From Rosellinia necatrix (lineage: Eukaryota; Ascomycota; Sordariomycetes; Xylariales; Xylariaceae), in NCBI GenBank assembly GCA_021209875.1, contig JAGYVD010000003.1:496001-560000 (forward strand): a DNA stretch of 64,000 bases, read 5' to 3'. The translations under genes were made by a program, and so were the position numbers. Each line of letters starts with the position of its first letter. The stretch's first letter is position 1. The notes under the pieces are model-generated. The model was not told where the DNA came from. It searched no databases and saw nothing but the letters and a program-made list of their open reading frames with translations. This document shows positions 1-11,566 of the stretch, piece by piece.

Positions 1-2878
1 GCCGTCCTGATTGGCCTAGGGTGAAGGGAATCGATCCAGCGTTTGCCTGATCGCGCATAACACGTCTTATACCCGAGGCTATGTATGTGTAGCTGCCAAA
101 ATCGTTATAGGCACTGTGCATGTACTTAATCTTAGTATTTTTAGCATGTTTTGTTTGTCCTGATTGCCGTCCCAATCAAAAGCCCAGGCAGCAAATCCTC
201 TGAGGATCTCTACACGTACATTTGACTTGCTCTCTCTTGGCGTGAAATGCATGCAGAAGGGCTATTGCTCCAAGAGCAAAAAAGTTCTGTCTGCACATGA
301 CGTGTACACAGGCAGTAGATAGTAGTAGGTAGTAGTAGGTAGTGGTAGATAGTAGATAATTGTTGCCCATTTCGATGCTCAACGCCAGATAAGTAGGCCA
401 TTCCATTCCGAAATAAGCTCCTTTCCGCGCTTGGTAAGTTCAATATCCCGTCGATCTTTGTTATCCGGATCCGTGTCATACGCGGGTTTGTGCGCGTGTC
501 TCTGTGCATGTGTCTCTGTGCGCCCAAGCAATCTTAAAAACCGAGCCGGGACCCAGTCTCGCAGCTTCCAGATTTCACTTTACAGGCAATTGACTTTGAC
601 GATGAGGCGGGCCGTAACGTGGGCCGCCGAGCATCCCCGGCCTGAATATGTATACAGAACCGTCCAGTCAGTCGAAGGGCACCCTAGCGTAGATGCGCAC
701 ATGATACTTCGGTCAAGTGTTGAGTCTATGACAAGAGCGATGGCTTCGCAACAAGTGCCAGACAAACTGGTTTTCGCGCTGGGAAATGCACCGGTCTAAA
801 TGCATAATTCCCGACATTGGGCAATTTCCTCACGTGCAACGACGCGGGTATATGCGGCAGCCTGGTGATCCCAATGTTTCGATTTCTGCTCGTCCTAGCT
901 ACCAGTACGAGACTGGTGATGCTGCTGATCCTAGCGTACCTGTCTACCGGTAAAGTAACAATAGCTCTCTAGGAGTGTATTTGGGATACACTGAGGTGCT
1001 GGAAGAGGGCCCTCCCACAGTAATGCGACTACAGTGTGTACGAACGGGCGTACAGGGTTGCCATACCTAGCATGCCAAGCTCGACCTCGCAAGGATAGAA
1101 GAACCCACTTCGCCGGACGTGGGAAGTGAAGCCTCCCTTCGTTTCGTGCCCGTGCGCCAATCATTTTTTTTGCGTTGTCGCGTTGGTGAGTAATACCGAC
1201 GATTTGCTTCTGCCGATAACTATGCCCGACGATGACAAGCGTTGAAGTATGGCCGTTTGTGTGTGTGTAGTATGCCCTCGCGCGAGATCAATGATGGCTT
1301 TATATCATCATGCCCGGCTTGATGTCATGGACAGGGAGCAGACACCCCCTCTGTTGCACTACACTCACCTAACCTAGGTACAGCTGGGTAGAATTGGCTC
1401 CATCTCCACATCCCCACGAGTCAAGGATGCTTTATGGAAAAGAGCTGATCAGGTGAGGGAATTGTCTTTGACTGTGGACACGACGATGCCGGTACCCACT
1501 GATCGTCCAGGTACGGTGCGGCTGTAGTTTGGCAAGAAAATCTGAAACGAACGTATAGCGAAATGCTGCTGCTCGCTGGCTTCATTCTGATTGCTCGCTC
1601 GCTGTCTAGTCTTGCTGCACGAAATGCGCGCCATGCCACACCATACCACGCTACATAGGGCACTGGCGCCGAGGGTGCTCTCCTTCGTGCTGTTCGACGC
1701 CCACTTCGGCTCTAGCTTCGACCCCCGAATATGGCTGTGATGGTTGAGAGGGCGTCTTATCATCGTGATACTTCCTTGCGAGGTAAATAGGCCGTGAATC
1801 AACCCAAGGCCGGAAAGGCAATTCCTGAACAAACGCACGGGTCTCTCGCGATAGCCTGGCATTGCCGCTTCGAAATACTGTGTCATTACTCGTATCGGAT
1901 GCGCTGCATTGGTTATGGTTTGATGGTTGGCACTAGAGCTGGTCAGACCTCGGGAAAGACTCGCCGGCCAAGATGGTGGCAACTATGTTAGTTGGTGTCG
2001 AACGGCCTAGAGGGCTCGGTCTGGCTTAGTGGGGTTGTAAACTCCCAGCTTGGGCGCGCAGGAGACAGGTTAAAACCGTTCTAACTTACACTATGGCTGA
2101 TCTGCTCTTGGGTATGAATGAAAAAAGACAATCCTCAACTGATTTAGCAATTACCTGGTCCTTGAGAAAGTAAAGTTGTATACTACCTACTAAGTACCTA
2201 TGAGATAGCCTACCTAGGTACCTAGGTATATTGAGATCCTAGGCTAGATATGTGATAATCAACGTATAGCTTCTTTGGTAAGATAGAGGAAATATCGAAA
2301 CACAATGACTTATTTTGTATCTACCTTATGAGAATTATCGTCCAAAAGTGAAAGAGGAAGACAATAAGGCCTTAGTTAATGCCGAGAGCAGAAGTCTTAC
2401 CTCCGAAGATACGCCGCACCGCCACAGTTTGTCCGTGTGGCGTGCGGTTCTACTAGATTCAGTGCCACCTTCCATCCACTTCTGGGAGCAGGTGGCAGCA
2501 GCCATGTTGACGTAGTAGCTTGCTGGCTAAACTCCCTGGAATACCTTACCACAACATCCATGGGGGGGCCACGATGAAACCGGCGACGCTTGTCTGCACC
2601 ATATTTAATCTGCATTCTCTCTGTGCAAGCCGCAACTTCATCTTGGCATTGTAGATCTACGCACTTGCCTTTACTAGTTTCCAGCCAATGCTCATACCAT
2701 CTCCGCCGCACGAAGTGTTTCTTATCCTGTCGGGTCGTCGCTGCGATACATAGACAGTCGGCTAGTGCTCTGCATTGCCGGTCGGCTAACGCTCCTCTCG
2801 ACTGACGGGGTCAGGGCCGTCCTGTCTCTCGACCCTCCGGTTTTGTGGAGTCCTCGGCGGAACAGCAACTAAGGCACT
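1..2878. other. Region without a recognised gene
   Basis: No protein family is recognisable on either strand. A short open stretch around 602-799 (+) begins MRRAVTWAAEHPRPEYVYR and has no known relative that I recognise; nothing shows that it is expressed. A TAG-type microsatellite lies at about 312-357 and a palindromic ACCTAGGT island at 2211-2228. The last ~150 bases must include the ECM29 promoter and 5' UTR, but I see no clear TATA box there. Confidence 0.5.
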
Positions 2879-5800
2879 ATGGCTTCATCCAACGAAAACA
2901 CGGAGCTCAAGCTCGTTTCATCAATCAGATATAAATTCGCGGCTGTGTCCGGTGATGAGAAGAGGCTTAGCGCCGCGCTTCAGTCACAGCTTACCTCTTT
3001 GCTCGAGAAGGCCGGCAGCCAGCATAAGGCCGTCCGAGAAGATGCAAGTATCGATCATCCCAATCCTATGCTGACATGACCGCTCATACTTTCCTCAGAC
3101 TTTCAAAGCTTTCATGAGTGTCAAAACCTTTGTTAAGCCTTCGGGGTAGGATATGCTTCTTGATCTAAATGCAGCCTTGAGTGCTGACGAAAGAGACAGT
3201 GTCATATTACCCGTTGCCGCTCTCTTAGAGCAGTATAAGCAGACAACTTCGCCCATTGTAAAACAACTAGATCTCGCCTTCATCCGGGAAGGGCTACCTC
3301 GTCTCGATCAGTCGAAACGTCGCGACCTGCTTCCACTTGCATTGCGTGATATATCAAAAGAGATGAATTCAGCGAGCGCTGCTGGTTTTTTCAACGTATT
3401 TCTTCGTCTACTTCTAGAGATAAAATTCCCCGGAAGAGGGAGCGCGGAAGACCTTGTGCTTCAAGAATCCGTCGGCCTTGCGAATCCTTCCGATGCAAAA
3501 TACGTGGCAGATTGGCTGGGCAAGTTATTTCTATTGAGGCAAGATATTGCTTTAGCCCCCGAGGACGAGATTCCAGCGAAGCTAGAGGCTTCGCCGTCAG
3601 GATTGACAAAAGAAGATGTTGCCTTTTTGCGTAATAAAGATCCCAAATCTTGGAAACCGAATACTCCAAACAGCCTCAGTCTTCCCGAATGCAAGACGAA
3701 GGCTGTCGGCTTCCTCGCGAGCGGTGCGTTTAAGGATGATGAACGTTACCTCCCTGCCATATACGCGGCGGGATCCGCCGACTCGAGAATTTCATCGGTT
3801 GCGGACGATATCCTCAAACGAGCTAGCATTGATTTTGAAAGCGAGAGTTTGGTACAGTCGTTATTTGCGGCGCACAGCGTGCTTCCGGGAGCGCAGAGGA
3901 TACAGGTTCTCAGGTTATTGTCGAAGTCCATCGCTGCATGTTCTTCAAAGCAGCAAATCGTCGACGCTGTGACAGAAGACTTTGCCTTGACCACTGGTGA
4001 AAAGCCTACAATAAGCGGCCTGGAGGCCTTGAGACTCCATCAAGCATTACTGGGTTTCCTCTCCTGGATTGCACGTAATAATTTTGAAGTTGGACTCACT
4101 GACACGAAAATGGGGCCGGCTCTCGTGATGATTCTGAAGGATTACATCCTGAGGCAAGGGTGGCCAGCTCCCAACGCTCGCAGCAATCAATCCCAGTCAC
4201 AAGACGAACAACGCCTACGTGCTAACGCCTACGGAACGATAGGCATTCTAGCAAGAGTGAGCAGCCTTGATGATAAGACAAAGTATTCGTTACTTAAGTG
4301 GTTGTTCGACTCTTTAGTATCCGATCCCAGTCCGGACATAGTTGTTGATATCGAAAACGCTCTGTCCAACATGATGGCTCTTTTTAAGTCAACTGATACT
4401 GCCCAACAACGAGATCTCGAAGAACTCCTCTTAGAGTACATGAACCTGCCAGATCGACAAAGTATAAGGACGGCTTGCCACTTAGCAGTGCGATTTGGGA
4501 ATAATTGTTTGCCTTATAATAATATCAAGGCACGCTGGTTAGGCATTCTAGCTCTTTCTATCGGACCTTCTGAGCGACGAGACGTCCTGGAGGAGGGGCA
4601 ACGAGGGTTGGATCCTTGGTGGGCCACCAAATTACACCCAGAAGAGAAGTTGCAGTTGCCCAACTGGGTAGAATTGGCAAAGTTTCTCTTCGACTCTACT
4701 CCGCCTCGTGTCGAAGATCATGAAATGGTCGTGGACAAAACGTCTAAGTACACGTTGTACCCAAATAGCCGTCTTCAAGCATTCCCGGTAGCTATACGTT
4801 TTGTCAGACAAATATTTTTCCTCACTGCCCTGGCTGAAGACAGCGTTGAGGTAGACTGGGAGTCGCGGCTGGATGCGCGAATTCATAACGACCTCGTCGT
4901 TCGCCATTCAATTAGAGAGTACATGAAATCGGTAGACCCGGACGCGGTCCTACTCATATTGAATGCGGCACTTGACGGTCTTAGAGATCATCCTGATATT
5001 GGCGCAGAAGATTGTATTGCCTGTCTGGGTGATATTTTATCATTCGCCCCGTCAGGGATCATCACCTCGAGCCTCTCTAGTAGGACGCATGAGCTGCTCT
5101 CCTTGCGTGGGTCTAACAATCGAAGGGTTCGGCAATTAGTCTCTAAAACATTTGGTATGCTCGCGCCTTGGAGCGATCAAGCTACCCTCGACGTTTCACA
5201 GCTACGGGAGCTCCTATCATCTACCAACGACCCGCCAGCATCTCTATCGGCACAGTATGAATGCTCACTTACATGCCTCGCTAGTTATCTCTCCAGAGCA
5301 ACATATTACGACCGACTACCCGGTTCAGAGGCGCCTGATAACATCCAGTTTGCCGTCCAGTGCTCTCTTTCGGGTTTAATGGGAAGCAATGTGGACGTTC
5401 AAAACGCCGCTATGGATTCGCTGGGTCAACTATGGACTGCCGACATTGGTTGGCCTTCACAAGGGGGCGATTTTAATACCATACTTGACCGTCTCACGTC
5501 TTTAGCTATGAAGGGCAATGAGAAATCCATTCATACGCTCGGTCGACTTGCTATCCCAAGGGCATACGATTCATTCTCGAGCGGAGAGACTCCAGCAGGA
5601 AATGTGCTAGAGAAGTTGTTTGGCCTTTCAGATATCAAAAGAACAGAAGTTCATTTTGCTGTCGGCGAAGCAATCGCTGCAGCGATATCTCGATGGGATT
5701 CAGATTCAGTCCGGCTCAGTGTCGATATCCAGCCGGCTGGAAAGGGCGAGGACGCAGTTAAAGGCCTTAATAAGAAGCCAGGACAAATTAGTTCTACTCT

Positions 5801-8453
5801 GGATAAACTCGTCAAGGATTGTAAAGCAACGAAGCCATCACTCATAAAGGCATCTGGCATATGGTTGTTCTGCATTATTCAATATTGCTCCGGTTTGCCA
5901 GAGATTCAGTCACGGCTGCGTGATTGTCAGGTGGCGTTTATGCGCCTTTTGACGGCCCGCGACGAGCTTGTACAAGAAACCGCCTCTCGGGGCCTTGCTT
6001 TGGTATATGAGAAAGGCGATGAATCATTAAAAGGCGACCTTGTCAAGGATCTTGTTGGCAGCTTCACTGGCACAAAAACGCAGCTCAAGGTCGATGAAGA
6101 AACGGAGCTTTTCGACGCTGGAGCACTGCCTACGGGCGAAGGAAAGTCGGTCACATCCTATAAAGATATAATCAATCTGGCCAACGAAGTGGGAGATCAA
6201 AGCCTCATCTACAAATTCATGGCCCTTGCCACTAATGCTGCTACCTGGACTGCCCGTTCGGCTTTCGGGAGATTTGGCTTGAGCACTATTCTATCTGATG
6301 CTGACTTGGATCCGAAGATATACCCGAAGCTTTATCGGTATAGGTTCGACCCTAATCCTAACGTGAGAAGATCCATGGAGGATATCTGGAAGTCAGTCGT
6401 CAAAGATCAAACAATCGCCATTGCTGTACATTTTGATGCCATCATGGCTGACTTACTCAAAAGCATTCTTGACGGTCGTGAGTGGCGCGTCAGAGAGGCA
6501 AGCTGCGCCGCCATCGCCGATCTCATTTACGGCCAACCTTATCCCAAATATGAGAAGTACTATGTAGATATCTGGCGAGTCGCATTGAGGGTTCTGGATG
6601 ACCAAAAAGGTTCTGTAAGAGCGGCAGCACTTAAACTTTGCATGGGTCTCTCGAAAACCCTGGTATCGCAGTTGCAGGAACATAACTCATCCTCTTCGGC
6701 CCAGGCTATGATTACCCAAGTTCTCCCGTTCTTGCTATCGGATAAGGGGATCGAGAGCTCCGTAGAGGAGGTCAAATTCTTGGCCATCAGCACCGTCTTG
6801 GATGTCGTGAAGAACGGCGGCAAAGCCTTGAAGACGTTCATCCCTACAATTACTACCCATTGTCTCGGGCTACTCAGCACGGTCGAACCGGCTCAAATCA
6901 ACTACTACTATCAACGAATCAGCGAAGAAGATCGCGAAGGACTTGACAAACTACGGAGCACAGCAGTTGCCCAGTCTCCGTTATTCGACTGCATTATCAA
7001 CTGCCTTCGGTTTATTGACGAAGACGTGATGGCACAACTGGCACCCCAACTAGTAACGACCATCAAGTCGGCACTCGGAATGCAAACTAAGATAGGCTGT
7101 AGTGAGGTGCTTAGCACGTTGGCTCTACGCCATAGCATTTTTCTTGCCCCTTATTCGGCCACGTTCGTAAAGAGCCTTCATACGCAAATCCTGGACCGTA
7201 ACAACGAAGTAAGCAAGGGATATGCAAAGAGTGCTGCTTATCTGCTGAGGTCTGCGTCTCCCGACACTCGAGATCGCTATACAACGAGATTGGTGGACTT
7301 ATATTTTGCCGCCGAAGATGAACCGCGGCGACAGAAGGTAGCAGACGCTCTTCTCGCAATTGCCAAGGCATCGCCTGATGCCTTCTCGGACCTGGAGACG
7401 CGACTCCTGCCCTTCGCGTATTTTGCCAAACAAGACACGGATGATTACGTTTCAGAAGTCAGCGGTGCCGCTTGGAACCAGCATGCCGGAGGAGACCATA
7501 CAGTTAAACGTTATGTTGAAGAAATTTCGGGTCTCATATCAAAAGGCCTAGACACTTCAAAATGGGCTTTGCAACACGGCGCTGCATTTACCATAGCGTC
7601 GATGATTACGGCCTTGAGCAATGCGGCTGGCAAAGGCGGACAGTTCGGCGAATCAACCATTCGACAGATATGGCCAGTGTTGGACAGAGCACTTGCACTC
7701 AAAACATTCAAAGGTAAAGAACGATTGGTGACTGCTTACCCCCTTTTTATTATCCACTCCAAGAAGTTTTGGGAGGGCGACCCAGCGATCTCGGCACAGA
7801 CCAAGAAGATCGCAATCCGCGAGGCCAAACGTAACAACGATCAGTACAGACCCCATGCATTCGAAGCGCTAGCCGACTATGCGGCGGCACGGGAGGATCT
7901 AGACATGTATGCCGAAGCGATGGCGCTTGTTTCGGAGCATTTGAGTCCAGATGGCGAAGCACATAAGTTGACAGACTTGGAGCGAAAAACTGCGGAGGCG
8001 GCACTGAAGGTAGCCATGACGGCTTACAACCGTCCGAAAATGCAATCGGCACCAGCTAGTGTTCTCGGCGACGTGGCCGACACCGTCGAGGGTGCTAAGC
8101 GATCTGTCCCCATCGCGAAGGATGCGCTATTCACCCACGCGCGCGATCTCCTTGACCAGGCGGCGTCAGCAGGGGTCGTTATAACCACGGACGAAAGCTT
8201 GCTGGCGAGAAGATGGTGCAACATATTGCTCCAGGATGAAGCAGGGGTCGTATTAGAGAGCCAGAGGGCGGCGAGGGCGAAGGCACTCGTTGCTTTCGTC
8301 ACGGCCTGGAAGCAGGGCGTTTTCGGCGTTGCTGACGGACAGCGTTCCTGGGAGGAAGAGATGGAGCAGAAATTGGCGCAGATGAAGACGGCGGAAAGAT
8401 CCCTCGATGTACAGAGGCTCCTAGGTCAGGTATCGCAGAAACTGAGGGATTGA
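2879..8453 (+). CDS. ECM29: ECM29 proteasome adaptor/scaffold, HEAT-repeat protein
   Basis: Ecm29 binds 26S proteasomes, tethers the 19S cap to the 20S core and acts in proteasome quality control in cytosol and nucleus. The bulk is one 5.3 kb coding exon, about 1,760 codons, giving a total near 1,820 aa, normal for fungal Ecm29. Family blocks are visible: PVAALLEQYKQ near the N-terminus, LYRYRFDPNPNVRRSM near residue 1,100 and EWRVREASCAAIADLIYGQ near 1,160, within repeated HEAT-like helices. The start is the ATG at 2879, opening a ~56-codon first exon (MASSNENTELKLVSSIRYKF) that ends before GTATCG at 3048. A small second exon (TFKAFMSVKTFVKPS, about 3099-3145) precedes a very short intron before the main exon (about 3170 on). 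These two 5' junctions do not join cleanly in phase and are uncertain; the identity is not. It runs in the same direction as the next gene. Confidence 0.93.
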
Positions 8454-8962
8454 GAGACTCTCTAGATGCCTGATAGATTATTGAGACTAGATATGTTTGA
8501 ATGAATGCGTGATGCATTATTTGGCTAGATAGAATCAGCTTCAATTGTGACTTCATCTTATGAATCGGGCTGTCTCCCTCCGCATATATGCTAGCTGCTG
8601 CTGAGACGCGCCGTGTAGTTCGATGATCCGTGTGGTATGATTACTTGTATAACTATGCATAAATCGATATATAACTAGCTACCTCGTTTAATTAATTATT
8701 CTATCACTCGAGGTCCCGTCTTGCATCGCGACCCACCATGCACACTTATCCTTCCATTTAGCAGGCACCTCCAAGGCCCCGACGAATTAGGTATAAGGTA
8801 ACCTACAGGTAGGTAGGTGTAGGTAGTACCTATAGTTATACAAGGTTCTTTATCTAGAGAACTCGACGGATCCCGAGATTTAATATTTTTATTTCATTTT
8901 ATTTTATTCCACTCGCATCATACAAAACAGCAGAATGCACCCGGTAGCGGGCTCATTGCACC
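8454..8962. other. Intergenic: ECM29 3' region and promoter of the next gene
   Basis: AT-rich sequence with no coding signal. A TAGG/ACCT microsatellite lies at about 8800-8830 and a T-rich tract (repeated ATTTTATTT) at about 8881-8910, just upstream of the next start codon. Pyrimidine/T-rich tracts are common in fungal promoters, so the latter may be a core promoter element; this is inference. Confidence 0.4.
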
Positions 8963-10125
8963 ATGCCTCGAGTTCTGCCTTGGAAACGCCGTGAACAGGA
9001 GACGCGTTCCAGCCCAGTCCAACGTGTGAAGCAAGAAGATGCCGAGCCGGCCAGGGATGAATCGGATTCCGCTCTCAATTCAGATGCTGCGAACACGCCT
9101 AAAAACACGCTGAAACGGCCTCGTAAGTGGCGCCAGTGACTGTGACTACCAACGTGCTCCGTGGGGCTACTACTCTAATGGACGTGTCAGGTCGTACATC
9201 GACGTCGCCACCGCCGGCACCACCACCGGAGGAGTGAGTGCAATCTGGGGAGCTTTGACGTGGCTTTGACTAAGATGTGGATAGTCCCATGATTGAGGGT
9301 GTCGATGGAGATGATCGGTATCGAATGGTCGAGGATGAGTTCCTGGCTACGGCCCAGCAATTTACCGCGCATTTGCATGCCGCAGAATACAAGCGCCTAA
9401 AGGCAGCCTCTGAGCTTGAGAATGCCCAGACAATTCGGAACATCTCACGGCCGGTTGTGGGACAGATGACGGATATTGTAAAGATCAAGCGAGAACGGAA
9501 GGTTCTTGTGGATAAACAACGGCTTGCCACTCGGAGGCTCCGCAAAGGAGGCGCCAGTGGCGATGAAAGCACCGGCACCGACGACCGCGACGATTCGTGG
9601 CACAAGCAATCTCTCCATGGGCTCATGGAGAGCCCGGGAAGGCGCGCGAAGCAGTTCGACGCCTTGCCATCGGCCACGTCAGTGACCCGCGCAGCTGCCG
9701 GGTTTCATAGGCAGACAAGCGGTGTCGTCTCTCCGAGCCGGCTTAGGCTAAAGGAGCCAGACAACAATCATCCACATCACACACACGGAACCGAAGATGT
9801 CACGGGGGCTCTGGATGATTCCCATAAAGCGCGTCGAGTACCACAACCAGTATCTATATCTTTTGGAGCGGCGGAGCCAAAGACCCTCGGTGTTGACAGG
9901 CCGCAACAGCGCCTTGAGGGGCTCTACAAAGCTACGGAGACCCCACGAAGCCGTCAACCACAAGACGTGGGGAAAGCCGCCTCAGACGACGACGAAGACA
10001 TGGACGTCATCGCCCGCCTGAAAAAGCGACAAGAGGATCGTAGACGGAGCCGAGCACAGCGGAAGCCAGCAAGTCACGAGCCGGCCAAGGCCAACATGGA
10101 CGACATTCTACCCGACTTCCTATGA
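8963..10125 (+). CDS. Conserved fungal basic protein of unknown function, probably nuclear
   Basis: Three exons join in phase: 8963-9122, 9191-9233 and 9285-10125, with GTAAGT and GTGAGT donors, giving 347 aa. The start is the ATG beginning MPRVLPWKRREQ. Residues 1-75 are charged and Pro-rich (SPPPAPPPEED). A compact conserved-looking block follows, with MIEGVDGDDRYRMVEDEFL and TAQQFTAHLHAAEYKRLK, then NISRPVVGQMTDIVKIKRER. The C-terminal half is disordered, rich in Arg, Ser and Asp, with a late basic stretch KKRQEDRRRSRAQRK that could serve as a nuclear signal, and ends ANMDDILPDFL. My impression is that filamentous ascomycetes share this middle block in a family without assigned function; that is from memory, not a search. 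It ends only 44 nt before the 3' end of the convergent dioxygenase gene. Confidence 0.75.
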
Positions 10126-10169
10126 AAAAAAAAAAAGATAATTGAAAAAAAAAAGAGAAAAGAATAAAG
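10126..10169. other. Very short A-rich interval between convergent genes
   Basis: The 44 nt between two facing stop codons are almost all adenine with two A-runs of ten or more. Both transcripts must run into or beyond each other, so the 3' UTRs very probably overlap antisense. No separate terminator can be told apart. Confidence 0.4.
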
Positions 10170-11566
10170 TTAGTTTACAAACGGGGTCTCATACGGACGC
10201 TCGGCCTGGGGCGTGATGCGCGCCAGGTGCCGCCGCTGCCCGTTCTTCCAGTCGAGCAGGGCCGAGTGCTGCGTCACGCGGTTGTCCCAGACGACCACGG
10301 TGCCCTCCTCCCACTTGACGCGGACCTGGAAGTCGGCGCCGAAGCCGATGTGCTCGTACAGGAACTTCAGGATCGCGTCGCTCTCCTCCTTCTTCAGGCC
10401 CACGATGTCGCGCGTGACTAGCGGAGGGGTGCGCGGGATTTAGTCAATTCCGTTTTCTTGGACTGTTTCACTCTTTCTCTCTCTCTCTCTCTGGGTTGGG
10501 GTTGGTAGATTGGGAGTGGGAGTGGGAGTGGGAGGGGAGGAAGGAAGGTAGGTGGGTGGGTAAAAACAACTCACATTGCGGGTTCACGTAGATGGCCTTC
10601 TCGCCGGTGGCCGGGTGGGTGCGGACGATGGGGTGCGCGTGGGTGACGGGCTCGCGCCGGTTGATGCTGCCGCGGGCGTGCGCGACGGCGACCTGCTCGA
10701 CGCCCGAGTGCGTGGCGCGCAGCCCGTGCAGGCGCTCGCGGAAGAGGGGGCTCAGGCGGTTGTAGGCCTCGACGGCGTTGGAGAAGAGCGTGTCGCCGCC
10801 CGTCTCGGGCGTGTCGAGGATGTAGAGGAACGTCGTCCCCGGCGGCTGCCGCTCGTACGACACGTCCGAGTGCCACGCCACCGAGCTCACCCGCCCCGCG
10901 AAGTACTGGTCCGACTTGTCGTCGCCCGCACCCCAGTGCACTAGGTGGATCTCGGGATACCCTTCCGGCGCGCCGGACTGTGTGTGCGCGGAGGGGGTTA
11001 GCTAGCGGCCGCTTGTCTTAGGGGGGTGAACTTCTACGGGGTACGGAAGCGCGCGTCCTATCTTAGGGATGACTTGCCGTGGGATGGATGTGGTGGCGTC
11101 CGAAGTAGCCACCGAAGTCCAGGGCTTCGGAAATGGGCAGATCTTTGAAGTCCTGCTTCCGGAACGCGACTACCTTCCTCTCGGCCACGAAGCGCGCGAG
11201 CTGGTCCTTGCCGGCGTCGCTGAGGCTGCTCAGCTGGACGCCGCGGACCTCGGTCCCGATAGTCGGCGTGAGATGGGTCACCTCGGCGCCCGCGGGCAGG
11301 AGCTCTGGGAACGTGGTGTCCGCGTCCTTGCCGTGCTCATAATGCTCGAAGGGCTCCAGCGGGGGGTACTTGGTGGTCTTGTCCCACGTAGGCAGGTAAT
11401 GGGGGTATTTCGCCGCCTCAAAGCCGGCCACCTTGCCCTCCTCGGCCTCTTTCGAGTAGTGGTACGTCTGGAACTCCTTGTACTGGCCGGCGATGCGGGG
11501 ATCCTTCAACTGCTGCGGCGCGCTCACCGGCTCGGTGACGGTCGTTGTTGTTGCGGAGGGAGCCAT
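10170..11566 (-). CDS. TauD/TfdA-family Fe(II)/2-oxoglutarate dioxygenase (Jlp1-like sulfonate dioxygenase)
   Basis: Enzymes of this family hydroxylate sulfonates such as taurine, or related small acids, using Fe(II), O2 and 2-oxoglutarate; the fungal Jlp1 branch releases sulfite for sulfur nutrition. Three exons, 11078-11566, 10575-10977 and 10170-10417, give 379 aa. The start is the ATG of MAPSATTTTV. Iron ligands are visible: His199 and Asp201 in AWHSDVSYE and the distal His348 in WDNRVTQHSALLDW. An Arg for the 2-oxoglutarate carboxylate sits in RRHLARIT. The first intron has a GC donor (GCAAGT) and a CAG acceptor; it is the only site that rebuilds the conserved HHIHPTSGAPEGYPEIHLV. The second intron (10418-10574) carries a CT microsatellite. 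The exact substrate is not set by sequence; taurine or another sulfonate is most likely. Confidence 0.9.
10471..10492. repeat. CT microsatellite inside intron 2 of the dioxygenase gene
   Basis: A run of CT dinucleotides (one early TT interruption) lies near the acceptor end of the intron. On the coding strand it is a purine (GA) tract, followed downstream by further G/A-rich sequence with repeated GGGAGT units at about 10511-10535. Confidence 0.8.
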
